From Saprospiraceae bacterium (GTDB lineage Bacteria > Bacteroidota > Bacteroidia > Chitinophagales > Saprospiraceae): a DNA stretch of 64,000 nucleotides. This document shows, piece after piece, positions 26,747-37,158 of this stretch (positions within the stretch are counted from its first letter, which is position 1; every line of letters starts with the position of its first letter). The translations under genes were made by a program, and so were the position numbers. The notes under the pieces were generated by a model. That model made no database searches. It was not told the DNA's origin and saw only the letters and a list, made by a program, of their open reading frames with translations. Location: the NCBI GenBank assembly GCA_016715105.1, contig JADKBO010000003.1, positions 186,001 to 250,000 of the forward strand, written 5' to 3'.

Positions 26747-27768
26747 ACGCAAAAGCAATAAAGCAGTGGCTACAGCTAAGTACAAAAGACAAGCAGGGTA
26801 TTTTCAATGAAGTTGCAGCCGATATAAATTTGCCCGCAGCTGCTATAGAAAAAGATTGGTGGGTGGTGCGAACACTGGAATTGGTATTTACAAGCTCCAT
26901 TGCTCCACATACCGTTTTCAAAGGCGGCACATCGCTAAGCAAAGCTTGGAATTTAATTGACCGGTTTTCGGAAGACATTGATTTGGCATTAGACAGAAGA
27001 TTTCTGGGGATTGAAAAACCAGACAGCGAAATGACGGGTTCGCAGGTATCTAAATTGCGAAAAAATTCTGCAAAGTTTATCTCTGAAAGATATTTTCCTG
27101 AACTGGTTGAACTATTTGATGCAGCAGGATTAAATGTAGATATCAAACTTGGAGAAATAAAAACAGACGATCAAGACCCTTTGATTATTGAAATCTATTA
27201 TCCAAGTGTAACTGAATCCATTTCATACATACAGCCAAGAGTGTTGATTGAAGTAGGTAGTCGATCTTTAATAGAACCATTTGACAACAGAAGTTTTACT
27301 TCCATGGTAGGTGAAAAATATAAAGGGCGAGCATTTGCTGATAGCAACATTATAATTCCTTCAGTAAACCCACAAAGAACGTTTTTAGAAAAGTTATTCT
27401 TGCTACATGAAGAATTTCAATTGCCCACTGACAAGATAAAAGTAGATCGAAAAAGTCGTCACTTATACGATTTAGAAAAGTTGATGGATACGGAATATGC
27501 ATTTGCTGCGTTGGGTAATACAACATTATACCAAACCATTGTCGAGCATAGAGCAAAACTTACGCCATTGAGAGGTATAAATTACACCAATCATACACCT
27601 GATAAAATTAATCCCATACCACCAGTTGCAATTATGGAAGCATGGGAAAAAGATTATCAGGCCATGCAGGAAAGTATGTTATACAATCCATCGCTGCCCT
27701 TCGAAAAACTGATAGAAAGAATACAAGAATTAAAAGCCCGTATAAATAATCTGCAAAATACAATCTGA
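26743..27768 (+). CDS. abiEii: AbiEii-type nucleotidyltransferase toxin
   Basis: 341 residues. The nucleotidyltransferase signature is plain: TVFKGGTSLSKAWNLIDRFSEDIDLAL, with GG-T/S in the first motif and the metal-binding DxD (EDIDLAL). Further conserved parts are PRVLIEVGSRS and the helical segment KVDRKSRHLYDLEKL. AbiEii toxins transfer nucleotides, probably to tRNA or other acceptors, and stop growth; with AbiEi they mediate abortive infection. The gene overlaps the antitoxin by four bases. The next gene begins 12 bp after the stop, separated only by heptamer-like CTGATAACTGCAAACT. Confidence 0.9.
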   Translation: MNAKAIKQWLQLSTKDKQGIFNEVAADINLPAAAIEKDWWVVRTLELVFTSSIAPHTVFKGGTSLSKAWNLIDRFSEDIDLALDRRFLGIEKPDSEMTGSQVSKLRKNSAKFISERYFPELVELFDAAGLNVDIKLGEIKTDDQDPLIIEIYYPSVTESISYIQPRVLIEVGSRSLIEPFDNRSFTSMVGEKYKGRAFADSNIIIPSVNPQRTFLEKLFLLHEEFQLPTDKIKVDRKSRHLYDLEKLMDTEYAFAALGNTTLYQTIVEHRAKLTPLRGINYTNHTPDKINPIPPVAIMEAWEKDYQAMQESMLYNPSLPFEKLIERIQELKARINNLQNTI

Positions 27769-27780
27769 TAACTGCAAACT

Positions 27781-30700
27781 ATGTTACCACTCCAACAAGC
27801 ATACGAAGTACAACATTCCATACTGGAATATCTTAAAGCCACATTTAGCTTTAAAGATAAATCCGTGCATGAGGCATTTTACAAGTTTGTAACCGATGCG
27901 GAAGATGGGATTTTTAAAGGCCCTTATGTATCACTAAAATTACCATTTGTAAAAGCAACTGATGATGAACTCATTCCATTGCAAATTGCTCCGGATTTTC
28001 CGCCATATGACCATCAATTCAAAGCATTCAAACGGCTAACAACACAAGATAATCATAAGCCTCAATCTACGTTGGTCACAACTGGTACCTCATCGGGTAA
28101 AACAGAATGTTTCTTGTATCCGATATTAGATCACTGCTATAAAAATATAGATAGAAAAGGCATTAAAGTGATTATACTTTATCCAATGAACGCCTTGGCT
28201 ACAGATCAAGCAAAGCGTTTAGCAGAAACCATCTGGGGAGATGAAAGATTAAATGGGAAAATTACAGCAGGCTTGTTTATAGGTGAAGGCAAAGACAAGA
28301 AGAAGTTCCCGAAAGAAATGGGTGAAAACCACATCATCGAAAACCGAGACACCATTATTGAAAATCCACCAGATATAGTTTTGACCAACTTCAAAATGTT
28401 GGACTATGCATTGCTACGCAACAATTTTCACAACCTATGGACCTACAATTTAGAAGACCCTTCTTTACTACAATTCCTGGTATTAGATGAATTGCATACC
28501 TATGATGGGGCACAGGGCACAGACGTAGCAAATCTCATCAGAAGGTTAAAGTTAAAATTGGGCATTCCCAAGGGACAGGTATGTGCAGTTGGTACTTCTG
28601 CCACCATGGGATCGGGAGAAAATTCCATTCAATTACTTACTGAAGATGCTGAGAAAGTATTTGGTGAAACATTTGACAAAGAAGCCATCATCACAGAAAA
28701 CAGGGTATTAGTTGATGACTTTTTTGAACTGGATGATGATGCTTTGGAAAAGTACATCCCACGCCAGATTGGATTATTAGAAAGTAGACTGCGAGAAAAT
28801 GAAACATACGCAAATTATATATCCCGTCAGAAACGGTTATGGCAAATGCCGGAAAGTTTGGATGAATTGCAGTTGGGTGAAGAATTAAAGAAATTAAAGT
28901 TGATGAAAGACTTGATTTCTTTAACAAGTACCAGGATTATAAAATTGGATCTACTGCTTTTAAAATTAGCAGATATAAATCCTGAATTCAAAAGACTTGC
29001 TGAGTGGGATGCAGAAAATGAATTGAGCCCACGAGAAGAAGTAATTAATTCCTTATTGGCTTTAATTAGTGAAGCCAAAATTGGGACCACAAAAAAATTC
29101 CCATTTCTCTACTTACAAATTCAACTTTGGATAAGAGAATTAAGTGGTGTTTTAAGAGAAATAAATGAGCTCCCAAAATTCACCTGGAAAGACAAAGTAG
29201 GCGATAAGTACGAACCGAAGGCATTGCCTTCCTATTATTGCCGTGAATGTGGAGCCAGCGGTTGGTTGGGAGTAAAAGATGATAATAAGAATCATTTTTT
29301 TCACGATCCAAATCAGGTATATGAGTATTTTTTCAGCAATCATAAAAATATATACTTTATAAATACAGCGAATCACAAGCATATCGAGGAGTATGAGCCC
29401 AACAATCAAATAAACGATTGGATGCACGTTGCTGATATGAGCTTACACGAAATGAAAGTGAACACACGCTCAGAATAAATGCAGTCCGCAAATTAAAAGA
29501 AACAAAATCAAGGCATATTTGTCCAGAGTGTAATACTGAAAATTCCATGGGTATTATTGGCACCAGGGTTGCCACCTTATCATCTATTACGGTTAGCCAG
29601 GTATTGGCTTCGGATCTTGATCCAAGAACGGAAAAATACCGTAAAATACTGGTTTTTACCAATAGTGTCCAGGATGCAGCACACATGGCGGGTTTTGTAG
29701 AAGCAAGAAACTATCGTTTTACATTCCGATCATCTTTGCAAAAAATAATAAATCAAAATCAAGGCATTGTTCGTATTTCTGAATTACAAAATCAATTTAT
29801 AGATTATTGGAAATCAAACTCTGATTCTACAGGTTTAAATCAGGAAGATGCTTTTTACTATCGCTTTTTTCCGGCAGACTATCAAGGTAAGGCTGACATC
29901 GACACTGACTATCGCGATGCTTCCAAGAATTTTAATGGGTCATTCAAAAAAGAATTTGATACCCGGATGCATTGGGAAGTATTATCAGAATTTGGGTACA
30001 ATGCCATGATAGGTCGAACGCTTGAAAAATCAGGAGCTTCAGCTGTAAAATTTGACGAAGATAAACTTCGAGCAATCTTCCCTGCTATGAAGGATTGGCT
30101 GAATGAGAACAATCTGTCCGTGATTGAAGAAAAGGATTTATTGCCTTTTGTAAATGGAATTTTGCATAGGATTAGGACTAGGGGAGGAATTGACCATGAA
30201 TATTTGAGTAAGTTCAGAAATGGATCCTTAAAGCTTTGGGATTTGAACTGGATGAGAGACGACAGACATTTTTTAAATAAAATGTTTCATCCAAGGGCAA
30301 GATTCCCTAGATTACTTACCACCAAACCACATGGGCAAGGACTTTTAGATTCGACCTATACGGGTACCAACAATTGGTATAGAAGTTATTATCTAAAATC
30401 CTTTCAACTTGCTTCAGGATACCATGCACTTGTAAATGATTTTTATAAGCAACTGATAGATACCTTTACTAAGGTTGGGTTAACAAATAAACTTGGCGAG
30501 GATGACAATGAAAATTATGCAATAGAACCATCAATCATTTTTGTTGAGAACAATGTTTCAACTCGAGTGTGTGATACTTGTGGTTCAAAATTATTTGTTG
30601 CTGCCTCAGATGTTATTTCAAGCCAGACAAAATGTTTAGATTATACGTGTAAAGGAACCTATAATCAATTGCTTAAAAGCAAGCCTAATTACTATCAATT

Positions 30701-33700
30701 GGTTTACAACCGAATTTTATCGCCACGTATTTATGCTTCAGAGCATACAGGTATATTAGAAAGAAAAGATAGAGAAAATAAAGAAATTGATTTTAAAGAG
30801 AGACCAAGATACAATTCACTCAATACCATTGTTGCCACCTCAACTTTAGAAATGGGTATTGATATTGGCACTTTGAACACAGCAATAAACAATTCGGTTC
30901 CGCCATTAACCTCCAATTTTTTACAAAGGGTGGGTCGTGCCGGCCGTACATCAGGTTCGGCACTCATCACCAATTTTGCTCAAAGTAAAGCACATGATTT
31001 ATTTTATTATGGTGAACCTAAAGACATGATGGAAGGAGAAATAGCAACACCTGGTTGCTATCTAGAAGCAAAAGATATTTTGTACCGTCATTTTCTTGCC
31101 TATTGCCTTGACAATTGGTCTACTGCTGATCCAAAAAATAACAGTATTCCAGGTAGGATGATCTCGCTTCAATTGTCACGGACTGATTTGTCTGCACCTG
31201 AATTTTTAGCCAATAGGATTATCTCTTTTATCAAAGCAAACGAGAAATCTCTGCTTACAGAATTTACAGAATTTTATCAACCCGATTTAGAGGATTCCAA
31301 GGCTTTGGATAACCTCAAGTCGTTTCTACAAAGAAGAAGGATTCTACCTCAGGTTAATTTCAATATTCGCAAAATTGAAAAGCGAATATAAATACATTTC
31401 ACAAACCATTAAAGGAATTGATGCCTCTGTTAAATTGCTTCCAAAATGATGAAGAACGAAAGGGGTTGGAATCTGAGAAAAAGCATTGTGGGGCTTAAAG
31501 ATTGTTAGATAAACGTTCTATTCTTGAGCATTTGACTAATGTAGGGGTGTTACCAAACTATGCCTTCCCTGAAACTGGAGTGACTTTAAATGCATGGGTA
31601 AAATCTAATAAGGCAAAAGCAAGTGAAAATATTCCTACTGATAAACAATTCGAAATTGTTAGGTCTTCAAAATCAGCAATACGAGAGTTTGCTCCTGATA
31701 ATTATTTCTATTCCCAGGGTTTCAAATTTGCTATATCTGGCTTAAATACATACGATTGGAAAGATGTTGGAACCTTGCTTGTAAAAAGATTTTGTTCTAA
31801 TTGTGATTATATTGCTGATAAAGTAACGTCGAATGAACCACATTGTCCAAAATGCGGTGATTCTTCCTGGGCATCAGAAAAAAACCATCATGTTTTTGTA
31901 AAATTAAGTGGAGTTAAATCTGTCAACTTTCGGGATAAATCAACATTAAGTGATAGTTCAGATGATAGAGATGCCAATATTTACAGAATTTCAAGGCACC
32001 TTAAATTTGATGTTAAATCATTCCAGGGTGCATGGGGAATGAAAGAAATTCCATTTGGTATTGAGTATGTAAAAAATGTTGATATTATTGAGTTAAACCT
32101 AGGTCTTTCATCAGCCATGAATGCCAACAAAGTAATTATTAATCAGCATGAAGATGTCCCCTACCACGGTTTTGTAACCTGCAAGCAGTGTGGTAAAAGT
32201 TCTTCAAAATTCAATCAAAAGGATTATAAATTTCATTATGGGTACTGCAAACATAAGGACAAGATATATGCTGGTTTAAAAGATGATGTATTTGAAGAAG
32301 TATATCTATTTAGAGAAATCAAAACTGAAGCATTAAAAGTGTTGTTACCGGTCCAGGAATTTGAAAGCGATGCTACCGTTAATATGTTCAAAGCTGGATT
32401 AGATTTGGGATTAAAGAAATACTACAACGGCAATCCTCAACATTTAAGCATTATTAATTATTCAGAATATAATGCGAAGAACAGTCGATTTGATAAATAC
32501 CTTGTATTGTACGACAACATTCCAGGAGGTACCGGCTATTTAGAAAAACTATTTAGCCCTGTCGATTTTACTACGGTAATATCAAAAGCTTATGAAGCCA
32601 TTAGAGATTGCAGTTGCAAGGCTAAAGGTAAAGATGGATGCTATCGCTGCATATACACCTACTCCAATCAGTTTATTCAAGATGAATTGAGCAGGGCAAA
32701 AGCTGAGGAATTATTCAAGAAAATAGTTGACAAATCTAATGCGTGGGAAACCTATACAACAGGTTTGGGAGCATTAACCAGTAATGGTCAAATTGAGGAA
32801 AGTGAATTGGAAGACAGATTTATTAGAAGTCTACGGAATCATCTCCAAAATCAGAATCCTCATGATTTTAAATTCAAAGATTTTATAGAAAATGGCATTG
32901 TCAATTATAAATTCAAAATTACTTCAGGTGATTATGCTTTCTATTATGTTATCAGGCCTCAATATGAATTAGGGCCAACGAACGGAGTTAAATACAACAC
33001 GCGTTCTGATTTTTATATTTCACTAAGCAGCATTGAAAAGGAGGATGTAGCAATTGATGATGATGGCATTTTGTCATCTTTAAAAGGAATTGCAATCTTT
33101 TTGGATGGTTATACATTCCATGCAACGAAGGAAAATTGCAGGTTCTTTGACGATTTTAAAAAGCGAACCGCAATTGTCGAATCAAATTCTATAATTAGTT
33201 GGTCTTTAACATGGTCAGATATTGAAAAATTTGATGCCATTGAAAAAGAGAATGACAACCAATCTAAAGCATTTAAAAGAGATAGCTTATTTGTTGACAA
33301 AGTAAAATACAGAAGCTCTGTTGATGCTTTTCGTCAAATACTAGGCAATGCATACCTTAATGATTCATTATTTTCTTGCAAAAACTCTTTTGAAAGATTA
33401 TTGTGGCTTTTATCAAATCCACTTGAATCCCTAGCTCGTCAAAGAAAAATTGGTTTACTTCTTGCATTCCAGCAGCTGCAATTTGGTACGCCTTCCATTG
33501 ATAGTATAAAGATTCAGGAAGTTTTAAATGATCCATTAATTACTATTGATAATTCACTAATGGCAACCAGCAGAACTAACGGCGACTTTTATATTTTTCC
33601 AGAAGTACAAATTGACGCTGATTTTGTAACAACAAAAGTAGCCGTTAAAATTTCAGACCTTTCAGTAAAATGCAGCATTTCAGTCAACATTCTCCCCAAA

Positions 33701-33790
33701 CATTTAGATAAAGGTGATTGGGAATGCTTTTGGCAAATATATAATTTGGTGCAGGAAAATGCTGAAGTAATTGTTTTAGAAAACGATTAA
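27781..33790 (+). CDS. Giant DEAD/DEAH-box helicase with DUF1998 domain (DrmA-DrmB / DruE-like), frameshifted
   Basis: One gene of about 2000 codons read in several frames. N-terminal helicase lobe: VTTGTSSGKTE (Walker A, about residue 100), LDELHTYDGAQGTD, GTSATMGSG. A zinc-ribbon-like CREC ... CPEC spans 29240-29530. The second lobe has FLQRVGRAGRTSGS (30924). Another Cys4 (CSNCDYIADK ... CPKCGDSS) precedes DUF1998: YDNIPGGTGYLEKLF and CSCKAKGKDGCYRCIYTYSNQ. A C-terminal domain of about 330 residues follows, with LEDRFIRSLRNHL, RSDFYISLS and IAIFLDGYTFHATKENCRFFDDFKKR, resembling Vsr-like nucleases. Frame changes lie near 29468 (one A lost), 31380, 31447 and 31490. Helicase-DUF1998 proteins occur in DISARM (as DrmA plus DrmB) and Druantia (DruE). 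Confidence 0.8.
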
Positions 33791-34130
33791 AATCATTTAC
33801 AACATCCTTGCACAATCAATTCAAATAACAAAGCAAATAAAGTTTCATTGTTTCATGAACACCATTGCAAATTTACATTTACACTGTTTATTGGAACTGA
33901 CATTTATTTCGGTTCCAAAAATGTTTGGACATAAGGATTTAAAACTACTTAAGTGTATGCTAAAATCGTTGACGAATCCAAACGAGGTTGGATAAACTTA
34001 TCCTTAATTCTATCCAAAGATTCCAAACTTCTCAAAAAGCTGAGGGCCACTTAAAATATTTAAGATTGGTGAATTATTCTATCGTTTTTATACTATTCTC
34101 TGTGTTGTAACTTTGCCAAAATAATAAATA
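33791..34130. other. Intergenic region before the mobile mystery pair
   Basis: No gene is supported. TAACTTTG at 34108-34115 matches the -7 consensus TAnnTTTG and may be the promoter of the following gene; a matching -33 element is not clear. Confidence 0.4.
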
Positions 34131-34217
34131 GTCAAGCAATAACTTTACTATTTAGTTGTATTTGTCAAGTTTTAGCTTTACTTTTGTATTTTAAAAGTCA
34201 ATCTATAACTTTACTTT
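34131..34217 (+). repeat. Three direct repeats with a 33-bp period (probable operator)
   Basis: GTCAAGCAATAACTTTACTA (from 34131), GTCAAGTTTTAGCTTTACTT (from 34164) and GTCAATCTATAACTTTACTT (from 34197) begin exactly 33 bp apart and the last ends at the start codon of the HTH gene. A fourth weaker TAACTTT lies one period upstream (34108). The regular phasing, about three helical turns, suits cooperative binding by the HTH protein encoded next. Confidence 0.65.
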
Positions 34218-34676
34218 ATGGGCAAGAAATCACTTCAGCTGCAACAGCTCAACAACAAAATGCTGAGCTTTGTCTCACTCAAACAGGTAGCAATGCCACC
34301 CACCGGATGGATAAAAGCCATCCGCAATGCCATTGGTATGTCTATGCAGCAATTAGGAAATAAGCTGAATGTTTCCAAGCAGGGGGTTATGGACATTGAA
34401 AAGCGGGAAAAAGAAGGTTCCATTACTATCAAATCCCTTCGGGAAATTGCTCGTGTTATGGATATGCAATTGGTTTATGGTTTTGTGCCCAATGACGGAT
34501 CGTTGGATGCGCTCATTGAAAAAAGGGCCACCGAATTGGCAAAACAGATTGTGATGCGCACCGCCAATACCATGAAACTGGAAGACCAAGCCAACTCAAA
34601 AGAGCGTATTGATATCGCAATCAAGGAAAGGGCAGCAGACATTAAAAAACGAAATGCCCAAATATTATGGAATTAA
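34218..34676 (+). CDS. Mobile mystery protein A (XRE-type HTH)
   Basis: 152 residues. The HTH lies in the centre: GWIKAIRNAIGMSMQQLGNKLNVSKQGVMDIEKREKEGSITIKSLREIARVMDMQLVYGFVP, followed by a helical tail (LIEKRATELAKQIVMRTANTM). This matches the 'mobile mystery protein A' family, which is always paired with a downstream Fic-domain partner (protein B) and is found on mobile elements and near defence loci. Its stop overlaps the ATG of the next reading frame. It probably represses its own operon through the 33-bp repeats just upstream. Confidence 0.85.
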   Translation: MGKKSLQLQQLNNKMLSFVSLKQVAMPPTGWIKAIRNAIGMSMQQLGNKLNVSKQGVMDIEKREKEGSITIKSLREIARVMDMQLVYGFVPNDGSLDALIEKRATELAKQIVMRTANTMKLEDQANSKERIDIAIKERAADIKKRNAQILWN

Positions 34677-34786
34677 AGTTAGACTACATTGGCGGCCAAA
34701 CTCCTTTAGATGAAGAAGAGAAAGACGGGTTGCTCATTCCTACCTTTGCCACCCGTGGTGAGTTAGACGAAGTAAGAAAGAAATGA
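34667..34786 (+). pseudogene. Mobile mystery protein B (Fic family), truncated to the N-terminus
   Basis: The ATG at 34667 overlaps the end of gene A. The 39 codons read MELKLDYIGGQTPLDEEEKDGLLIPTFATRGELDEVRKK and stop at 34784-34786. The LDYxxGQTPLDExEKxGLLIP start is typical of protein B, but the Fic core (HxFxxGNG) is absent, and no continuation in other frames was seen before the GH43 gene. The partner gene has therefore been deleted or cut off, leaving only the regulator intact. Confidence 0.75.
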
Positions 34787-34922
34787 CATTTAAATTTCAA
34801 TATTTTTTTTCAAAAGTTTTCCTCTTGTTTCTACCTTACCAAGGTTCTCAAAAAAATTAATTCCATCCCTCAAATATTGTCAAAAAAAATAAGTGTACTT
34901 TTTACACGATTTCTTTTCAAAA

Positions 34923-34955
34923 TTTTGCAGCCCATTGATTTCTTGATTAGATTTG
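34923..34955 (+). promoter_or_regulatory. Promoter of the GH43 lipoprotein gene
   Basis: TTTTG at 34923-34927, a 20-bp spacer and TAGATTTG at 34948-34955 match the Bacteroidota consensus well. The ATG at 35013 is 57 bp after the -7 box. Confidence 0.6.
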
Positions 34956-35012
34956 TCTATTATTACTAGATAAATCCACTGGATTTATGGAATATTAAAT
35001 CGTAAAGCACAC

Positions 35013-37097
35013 ATGATGAACGCATTAGCAAACTTGAAAAGGAAACCTCTATTTATATTATTTGCAATCCTAGTACTACTTGCACAAGCGTGCAAAACTT
35101 CAAAAATGGAGACGGGCACCAAAAACATCACGGCTGTGACTGGAAATCCGTACCTGCCATTGTGGGAACATTTACCAGATGGTGAGCCAAGAGTTTTTGA
35201 AGATCCAGACCGCCCGGGAAAATACAGGGCTTACATCATTGGGTCACACGATGTGAGGTTTGGGAGTTATTGTGGGCCTGATATCAGGGCTTGGTCTGCT
35301 CCTGTTGAAGATCTATCTGATTGGAAAGACGAGGGATCCATTTTTACTTATCCAATCGCTGATCAATGGGACGTGATGTATGCGCCAGATCTGGTTGAAT
35401 TGGTCAACAAAAATGGTAAAAAGGAATATTATTTATATCCACATAGTCGTGGCAGAGGTCGCGAGGCCATGGTTTGTAAAGGTGATCGTCCTGATGGTCC
35501 TTTTAAACCGCTCAATATGAAAGCAGACAGTCTGAGCACCATTGAAGGAAGTACCATGGGGTTTGACCCGGCCGTTTTCATCGATTACATCAAAGATGCA
35601 AACGACCCAGATTACAATATTGGTTTTAGGGCTTATGGTTATTGGGGATTCCAAAGGTCGATGGCAGGACAACTCGATCAAAATACGATGTATTCATTGA
35701 GACCGGGTACGCAAGCAATCGATAGATTTATACCTGCAAGTTCGAGATATGGAGTAATTCGTGACCCTGAGGGTACTAAATATCCAAATGTATATCCAGA
35801 CCAAGATTTGGGCATGTTTAACTTTTTTGAGGCAGCGTCCATTCGCAAGATCGGCAACAAATTCCTTTGGGTTTACAGCGGATACTCAGGACCAGATTAT
35901 GGCTTGAGCAGCACCAATTCGGCGTTGCGCTATGCCTTTGGGGATACGCCATTGGGTCCATGGAAAAGTGGCGGTGTGTTGGTGGATTCAAGAGCGGTGG
36001 TACAATCTCAAGACGGATCTACCTTACAGACAACCTATTCTGGACACAATACACACGGTAGCATTCAACTAATTAATGACCAATATTATGTTTTTTACCA
36101 CAGAGCACCTCGTGGATTTGGCAATGCTCGTCAACCAATGGTCGCCCCGGTTGTGGTAGAATGGGATGAAAAATCAGTTGCCGAAGGCGGTCAAGTAAGA
36201 ATCAAAGCTTATGACCCGTTTGCCCCAAATAAAATCTGGACCGCAAAAGACAGCAAAGGAAACGAATACAAAGGTGCAGAAGTCACATCAGAGGGATTCA
36301 ATATTTATGGATTGGATCCTTATCAGTATTATTCAGCTGGCTATGCTTCGTATCTTTCCAATATCAGAAGTCAACAAGACTCTTGGGACATTTGGGACAA
36401 CAATATGCCCATCACCAATGTAGTCAACGGCAACATCATAGGATTCAAATATTTTGGATTTGGAGGTTTGGATAAAGCCACTAAAGGTTTGAAGCCATTT
36501 GAGGGCACAAAACCTGGCAACCAAACGGCGCTCAATGTATTCCTTACACCCAAAACTGCTCAGTCATTCAAGGTTCAAGTTTGGTTGGATGGACCTTGGG
36601 ACAATGAAGTTTGGAAAGGAAAAAAGATGGGTGAAATCATGGTTCCAGCAAATGCTGCCATGGAAACGAAGAAATATACCTTGGATGTTTCTAAAATGGT
36701 TGATCAAATGGATCAAAAACATGCAGTGTATTTGGTTGCAGAAAGTAGTGACACGATTGCCTTGTTTGACTTGGCTGGATTGGGTTTTAGTTCGGCTAAA
36801 AAGCCAATCATACGTCCGGTACCGCCTATAGTTGAAATCAAAGTAAATGGTAAATCCATTGAATTGCCAAATACACCTATCAGGTCAACCAATGCAAATG
36901 GCATCACTGGATATGATTTATACGAAGCAAAATATGTTTTGAAAACAAGTAGTTTACCCGTCATAAGCGCAAGTGCCAATGACTCAAAAGTAAAGATTGA
37001 AATCAAGCAACCAAAGTCAATTGAGGAAGGAGCTGTTGTGAAATTCAATTATAAGGGTGTAGTTAAGACTTATAAAGTTGTTTTTACAACAACATAG
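35013..37097 (+). CDS. GH43-like glycoside hydrolase lipoprotein
   Basis: 694 residues. A lipoprotein signal ends at LAQAC (Cys27). The catalytic part shows five-bladed propeller features of family 43: EPRVFEDPDRPGKYRAYIIGSHD (candidate base Asp64), VMYAPDLVEL (pKa-modulating Asp) and FNFFEAASIRKIGNKFLWVYSG (candidate acid Glu). A region after about residue 430 resembles a carbohydrate-binding beta-sandwich (IIGFKYFGFGG ... VWLDGPWDNEVWKGKKMGEI), followed by a short Ig-like tail. It would act at the outer membrane or in the periplasm on arabinose- or xylose-containing glycans; the exact substrate is not predictable. A good promoter precedes it and it is monocistronic. Confidence 0.8.
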   Translation: MMNALANLKRKPLFILFAILVLLAQACKTSKMETGTKNITAVTGNPYLPLWEHLPDGEPRVFEDPDRPGKYRAYIIGSHDVRFGSYCGPDIRAWSAPVEDLSDWKDEGSIFTYPIADQWDVMYAPDLVELVNKNGKKEYYLYPHSRGRGREAMVCKGDRPDGPFKPLNMKADSLSTIEGSTMGFDPAVFIDYIKDANDPDYNIGFRAYGYWGFQRSMAGQLDQNTMYSLRPGTQAIDRFIPASSRYGVIRDPEGTKYPNVYPDQDLGMFNFFEAASIRKIGNKFLWVYSGYSGPDYGLSSTNSALRYAFGDTPLGPWKSGGVLVDSRAVVQSQDGSTLQTTYSGHNTHGSIQLINDQYYVFYHRAPRGFGNARQPMVAPVVVEWDEKSVAEGGQVRIKAYDPFAPNKIWTAKDSKGNEYKGAEVTSEGFNIYGLDPYQYYSAGYASYLSNIRSQQDSWDIWDNNMPITNVVNGNIIGFKYFGFGGLDKATKGLKPFEGTKPGNQTALNVFLTPKTAQSFKVQVWLDGPWDNEVWKGKKMGEIMVPANAAMETKKYTLDVSKMVDQMDQKHAVYLVAESSDTIALFDLAGLGFSSAKKPIIRPVPPIVEIKVNGKSIELPNTPIRSTNANGITGYDLYEAKYVLKTSSLPVISASANDSKVKIEIKQPKSIEEGAVVKFNYKGVVKTYKVVFTTT

Positions 37098-37158
37098 TAG
37101 TTTAAGCAAGGCAGGAAGATATATTGAATTAGGTATATAACCATCATTAGATTATTAC

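Noticed and set aside
17546..33790. BREX or Zorya assignment of the defence locus
   Set aside because: No PglZ, BrxC/BrxL, ZorA or ZorB gene is present; only the methylase and helicase partly resemble BREX.
34131..34217. 33-bp-period repeats considered as a short CRISPR array
   Set aside because: Only about 20 bp of each period is shared, the remainder is too short for spacers, and the last copy runs into a start codon; an operator is the better reading.
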